A stretch of 8,194 bases of DNA from an uncultured Spirochaetales bacterium (GTDB lineage Bacteria; Spirochaetota; Spirochaetia; Treponematales; Treponemataceae): contig CAMGSV010000109.1 of the NCBI GenBank assembly GCA_946061495.1, positions 1 through 8,194 on the forward strand, read 5' to 3'. The translations under genes were made by a program, and so were the position numbers. This document shows positions 5,519 to 8,194 of this stretch, in pieces (positions within the stretch are counted from its first letter, which is position 1; every line of letters starts with the position of its first letter). A model generated the notes under the pieces. It had not been told where the DNA came from. It saw only the letters and a program-made list of their open reading frames with translations, and did not search any database.

Positions 5519-6211
5519 ATGAATATTCTCATTACTGGCGGTGGCTGCAGAGAAGCGATAGACAACGTACGCTGTGTCACCAACACATCGACTGGCCGTA
5601 CCTCCGCCGCCATCGCCGACTATTTCTTTGCCCAAGGAGCCCACGTAACCCTGTTGGCAGCCGCCAGCGCCATCAAACCCAAGACTGCCTGCACCATCCG
5701 CCCCTTTGTTAGTGGTGCGGATCTGGGTAATTTGCTACAGCAGGAGCTTTCCACCTCAGACTATGACATGGTTATCCATGCTGCCGCCGTCAGCGACTTT
5801 GTTCCTCAAACCATCATCTTGGACGGCGTTGAGGTGCCAGCAGGACCAGAGGGCAAGATTCCATCAGGATCCTCCATGACGGTCACGTTTCGGGCTGCCC
5901 CAAAGCTGGCGGACAGCATAAAGGTGTGGGCCAAAACTGGGGGCCGAAAGGAACCGGTGGTGGTGTGCTTCAAGCTCACCAGCGGAGCCTCTCAGGAGAA
6001 GGTCCAGTCAGCCTGTCGGGCCATTCTGGAGCGGGGAGCAGCCGACTATGTAGTGGCCAACGACATCCTCACCATCAGGGGAGAAAGCCATCCCTTTGAC
6101 GTACATATTCTCAAAGAAGGACAGGTTCATGCCCTTCGCCACGGAGAGCGGGAGGAGGAGCTGGCCCACATCCTTTTTGAGCTGGCACGAAATGCCGCCA
6201 CCACCAGCTGA
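5519..6211 (+). CDS. coaB: Phosphopantothenate-cysteine ligase CoaB, stand-alone
   Basis: Nucleotide-dependent ligase joining 4'-phosphopantothenate and cysteine, the second step of CoA synthesis; bacterial enzymes usually use CTP through an acyl-cytidylate. The 230 residues match the CoaB half of Dfp. Seen: ITGGGCREAIDNVR and the following TNTSTGR with N22 (the counterpart of E. coli N210), HAAAVSDF (87-94), and GKIPSG with K113 (the counterpart of the essential E. coli K289). Also present are the FKLTSG strand (around 151-156) and VVANDI (around 178-183). The length fits the monofunctional bacterial type described in streptococci and enterococci. AGGAG (5506-5510) lies eight bases ahead and overlaps the coaC stop, and the gap is only 11 bases. 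A different reading frame from coaC and a proper start argue against a recent frameshift of a fused gene. Confidence 0.92.
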   Translation: MNILITGGGCREAIDNVRCVTNTSTGRTSAAIADYFFAQGAHVTLLAAASAIKPKTACTIRPFVSGADLGNLLQQELSTSDYDMVIHAAAVSDFVPQTIILDGVEVPAGPEGKIPSGSSMTVTFRAAPKLADSIKVWAKTGGRKEPVVVCFKLTSGASQEKVQSACRAILERGAADYVVANDILTIRGESHPFDVHILKEGQVHALRHGEREEELAHILFELARNAATTS

Positions 6212-6273
6212 TTTCGCTCCGTAACGCCGCTGGCGGACAGCTTGCCACACGAAAACTATAGGAGGAAGAAAAA

Positions 6274-7047
6274 ATGGTTTTAACCATTGATATTGGAAAT
6301 ACACAAATTTCCGGCGGGGTATTTTTGGATGATGACTTGATTCTCCAGTTCCGCCACACCACCGCCCACTACACCAGCAGCGACGAGCTTGGTGTCTTCA
6401 TGCGGTCAGTGTTCCGGGAGAATGGCCTTGACTCAAAGGAAGTCACCGACATTGTCTGCTGCAGCGTAGTGCCTTCGTTGAACTACCCCCTCACCAGTGC
6501 CTGCATCAAGTACTTTGACATCGATCCCCTGCTGGTGAAGCCGGGCATCAAGACAGGTCTCCAGCTGAAATATGCCAATCCCCGGGAGATTGGGGCAGAC
6601 CGTATCGCCGCAGCCATCGGTGCTGCCGCCTACTATCACGACTCGGACATCATCATCGTAGACATGGGTACTGCCACCACGGTGGACATCCTCACTGCCA
6701 AGCGGGAATTCCTGGGCGGCGTCATCATGGCAGGAGTCAACATGTCCATGCAGGCCCTGTCCCAGGGAACGGCACAGCTGCCCAACGTTGAGATTGCCCA
6801 TCCAGCCCGAGCCTGCGGAGCAAGCACTGCAGAGGCTATCCAGTCAGGACTGTACTATGGTGCCTTGGGTGGCATCAAGGAGCTAATTTCCGCCTACACC
6901 CGGGAGGTCTTCGATGGCAGGAAGCCCATGGTCATCGGTACCGGCGGCTTTTCACACCTCTTCCAGGAGGAGGGCATCTTCAATGTGGTGATTCCCAGCC
7001 TCATCTTTGACGGCCTTCATTGCGCCCTACAAATGAACAAACAATGA
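6274..7047 (+). CDS. coaX: Type III pantothenate kinase CoaX
   Basis: Cytosolic kinase of the ASKHA superfamily that phosphorylates pantothenate, the first step of CoA synthesis. Family members typically need a monovalent cation, bind ATP weakly and escape CoA feedback. The 257 residues are full length. Seen: DIGNT (6-10) with D6 and N9 for phosphate, NPREIGADRIAA (102-113) with D109 for pantothenate, VDMGTATT (129-136) with D130, and STAEAIQSG (184-192) with T185. The family motif G-G-x-I-x-P-G reads GGVIMAG (148-154), so its usual proline is A153, a small oddity. The C-terminal GTGGF (about 232-236) and FDGL are as expected. AGGAGGA (6260-6266) lies seven bases ahead, and the 62-base gap from coaB contains no promoter or terminator that I can see. 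It probably shares the operon transcript with coaC and coaB. Confidence 0.95.
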   Translation: MVLTIDIGNTQISGGVFLDDDLILQFRHTTAHYTSSDELGVFMRSVFRENGLDSKEVTDIVCCSVVPSLNYPLTSACIKYFDIDPLLVKPGIKTGLQLKYANPREIGADRIAAAIGAAAYYHDSDIIIVDMGTATTVDILTAKREFLGGVIMAGVNMSMQALSQGTAQLPNVEIAHPARACGASTAEAIQSGLYYGALGGIKELISAYTREVFDGRKPMVIGTGGFSHLFQEEGIFNVVIPSLIFDGLHCALQMNKQ

Positions 7048-7079
7048 CACCCACGAGGAATAAGCTTGAAGGAGAAAAA

Positions 7080-8093
7080 ATGGCAACAGAAAATGGAACC
7101 ATGATGAGGGAAATATCCTTGCAGGACATTGAAGGGCTGCGTATCGGCCATACCCAGAACCACCAGGCAAAGACAGGGGTCACCGTGCTGGCCTTTCCCC
7201 GGGGAGCCAGAGCTGGCGTGGATATTAGCGGCGGTGGTCCTGCCTCTCGTGAGACACCGGTGCTCTCCCCCCTCACCGCCGACGTACCGGTACATGCCAT
7301 CGTGCTTTCAGGTGGGTCTGCCTACGGACTGGCAGCCGCAGACGGAGTGATGGCCTGTCTGGAGGAACGGGGCATAGGCTACAACACTGGCTTTGCCCTG
7401 GTGCCCATCGTGTGCCAGAGCTGCATCTACGACCTTGGCTACGGCAGCAGCACGATTCGGCCAGACAAAGCCATGGGCTACCAAGCCTGTCTCCACGCTT
7501 TGGAACAAAACCAGCACCCCCAGGGCAATTATGGGGCCGGTACTGGAGCCACCACAGGAAAGCTTGCCGGCATGAACAGGGCATCCAAGGCGGGCGTGGG
7601 CATCTACGGGGTGGAGGTGGCCGGCTTGCAGATGGCAGCCATAGTCGTGGTGAACGCATTGGGGGACATTTTTTCTGCCACCACGGGAGAAAAGCTTGCG
7701 GGCCTCACCACTCCAAACCGAGAAGGCTGGACAGATATTCGGGAAGCCCTCTACACCTTCACCCAGTCCACCGACCTGTTCACCCGCAACAACACCACCA
7801 TCTCCGCCATCGTCACCAACGGCGACTTCTCCAAGGCCCAGCTCACCAAGCTGGCTGCCATGGCCACCACCGCCTACGCCCACTGCATCAACCCAGTGGG
7901 CACCTTGGCAGACGGAGACACGGTGTACGCCGCCTCGGTGGGAACCCATCCCGCAGACCTGAACATGGCAGGCACCCTGGCAGCCCAAGTTCTGGCAGAG
8001 GCCATCCAGCGGGCTGTTGTTACGGCACGGATATCAGATGAAGAATTCTTAGGGAACATCGGGAACCCACTTCCACCAAGCAGCTGCACATAG
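7080..8093 (+). CDS. P1 family peptidase (S58/DmpA/NylC-like Ntn hydrolase)
   Basis: A 337-residue protein of the P1/S58 family, self-processing amide hydrolases that include DmpA and BapA aminopeptidases and the nylon-oligomer hydrolase NylC. Seen: GLRIGHTQN at 19-27, VSGGG-like DISGGGPASRET (48-59), VLSGGSAYGLAAADGV (75-90), GAGTGATTGK (about 152-161), VVVNALGDIF (about 193-202), and NNTTISAIVTN starting at N237. Further on are KAQLTKLAAMA and DGDTVYAASVG. By analogy with NylC, autocleavage would fall between N238 and T239, with T239 as the nucleophile. ATG at 7080 follows AAGGAG (7069-7074) by five bases. An alternative ATG at 7044 overlaps the coaX stop as ATGA but has no ribosome binding site. 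No signal peptide, so cytosolic. It lies 32 bases after coaX and probably shares its transcript. Substrate unknown. Confidence 0.9.
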   Translation: MATENGTMMREISLQDIEGLRIGHTQNHQAKTGVTVLAFPRGARAGVDISGGGPASRETPVLSPLTADVPVHAIVLSGGSAYGLAAADGVMACLEERGIGYNTGFALVPIVCQSCIYDLGYGSSTIRPDKAMGYQACLHALEQNQHPQGNYGAGTGATTGKLAGMNRASKAGVGIYGVEVAGLQMAAIVVVNALGDIFSATTGEKLAGLTTPNREGWTDIREALYTFTQSTDLFTRNNTTISAIVTNGDFSKAQLTKLAAMATTAYAHCINPVGTLADGDTVYAASVGTHPADLNMAGTLAAQVLAEAIQRAVVTARISDEEFLGNIGNPLPPSSCT

Positions 8094-8105
8094 CATTCTC
8101 AAAAT

Positions 8106-8139
8106 AAAAAAATCGGGGAGAAGCAGCCACCTCTCCCCG
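8106..8139 (-). terminator. Rho-independent terminator of a convergent minus-strand gene
   Basis: CGGGGAGA (minus strand, 8139-8132) pairs perfectly with TCTCCCCG (8121-8114) around a ten-base loop. On the minus strand this is followed by A, seven T (8112-8106), A and four T. On the plus strand no T-tract follows, so it mainly terminates transcription coming from the right. Confidence 0.82.
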
Positions 8140-8146
8140 GCGCCAT

Positions 8147-8194
8147 CTATTGAATCCAGCTGATGGGAGGAAGAATCTTGAAAGCATACTTGAC
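8147..8194 (-). CDS. C-terminal end of a minus-strand gene (partial)
   Basis: A minus-strand frame enters from the right edge and reads VKYAFKILPPISWIQ before TAG at 8149-8147. The terminator stem starts seven bases after this stop and has its T-tract on the same strand, which is the main reason to believe the frame. Fifteen residues are too few to name a product. A competing reading is a plus-strand gene starting at TTG 8178 after GGGAGG (8165-8170), MKAYL and on. Confidence 0.45.
   Translation of the reverse strand, partial: VKYAFKILPPISWIQ

Noticed and set aside
6221..6240. Small hairpin between coaB and coaX (CGCC-GCT-GGCG region)
   Set aside because: The stem is only four pairs with no T-tract, so it is not treated as a terminator that would split the operon.
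7020..7079. Longer starts for the peptidase at 7020 or 7044
   Set aside because: The 7020 start lies inside coaX and both lack a ribosome binding site; AAGGAG at 7069-7074 fits the ATG at 7080. The ATGA overlap at 7044 remains a minor possibility.
7308..7988. Minus-strand open frame of 226 codons inside the P1 peptidase gene
   Set aside because: It is antisense to a gene with complete family motifs; the translation is repetitive His/Gly/Val and has no credible ribosome binding site.
7412..8041. Plus-strand 209-codon frame in the +2 register of the peptidase gene
   Set aside because: A His/Arg/Gly-rich translation typical of a shifted frame over a GC-ending coding region; the main frame is well supported.

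Overview
The window reads as a chromosomal stretch of a bacterium with a housekeeping character. No phage, transposon, CRISPR, tRNA or rRNA signal is visible. Codons in most genes end in G or C, while the intergenic gaps are AT-rich with sigma-70-like promoters and strong GGAGG-type ribosome binding sites. A host-associated spirochaete of the Treponema kind is my best guess. It rests on the combination of a loose-lipobox lipoprotein with a lamin-tail-like domain, a small Ala-rich secreted protein, a type III pantothenate kinase and separate coaC/coaB genes. This is an inference from protein style, not a proven assignment.

Layout. Positions 1-263 hold no convincing gene but carry two stem-loops that fold properly only on the minus-strand transcript; they mark the 3' end of a minus-strand lipoprotein gene (264-1409). 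A short AT-rich divergent gap (1410-1544) with inverted and direct repeats separates it from a plus-strand 164-residue protein of unknown function (1545-2039), whose promoter sits so close to the ATG that the mRNA may be leaderless. Next come a purine nucleoside phosphorylase (deoD, 2160-2864), a small secreted protein with a near-consensus promoter and a strong terminator (2966-3625), and a single-gene sugar-nucleotide-type nucleotidyltransferase with its own promoter and terminator (3808-4716).

From 4834 a TTGACA/TATAAA promoter drives a four-gene unit: coaC (4944-5507), coaB (5519-6211), coaX (6274-7047) and a P1-family (S58/DmpA/NylC-like) peptidase (7080-8093). CoaX phosphorylates pantothenate, CoaB adds cysteine and CoaC decarboxylates the product to 4'-phosphopantetheine, so the first three of the five CoA steps lie together. 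CoaB and CoaC are separate proteins here rather than the usual fused Dfp. The co-directional self-processing peptidase is the most thought-provoking neighbour, because characterised relatives hydrolyse beta-alanyl or other unusual amide bonds and beta-alanine is a building block of pantothenate.

The right edge (8106-8139) has a stem-loop with its T-tract on the minus strand, directly after a stop codon of a minus-strand reading frame that enters from outside the window. The next gene is therefore probably convergent. I see no obviously new multi-gene system. The best leads are the CoA-peptidase operon, the structured coaC leader with a tiny ORF starting at the predicted transcription start, and the possibly leaderless gene at 1545.
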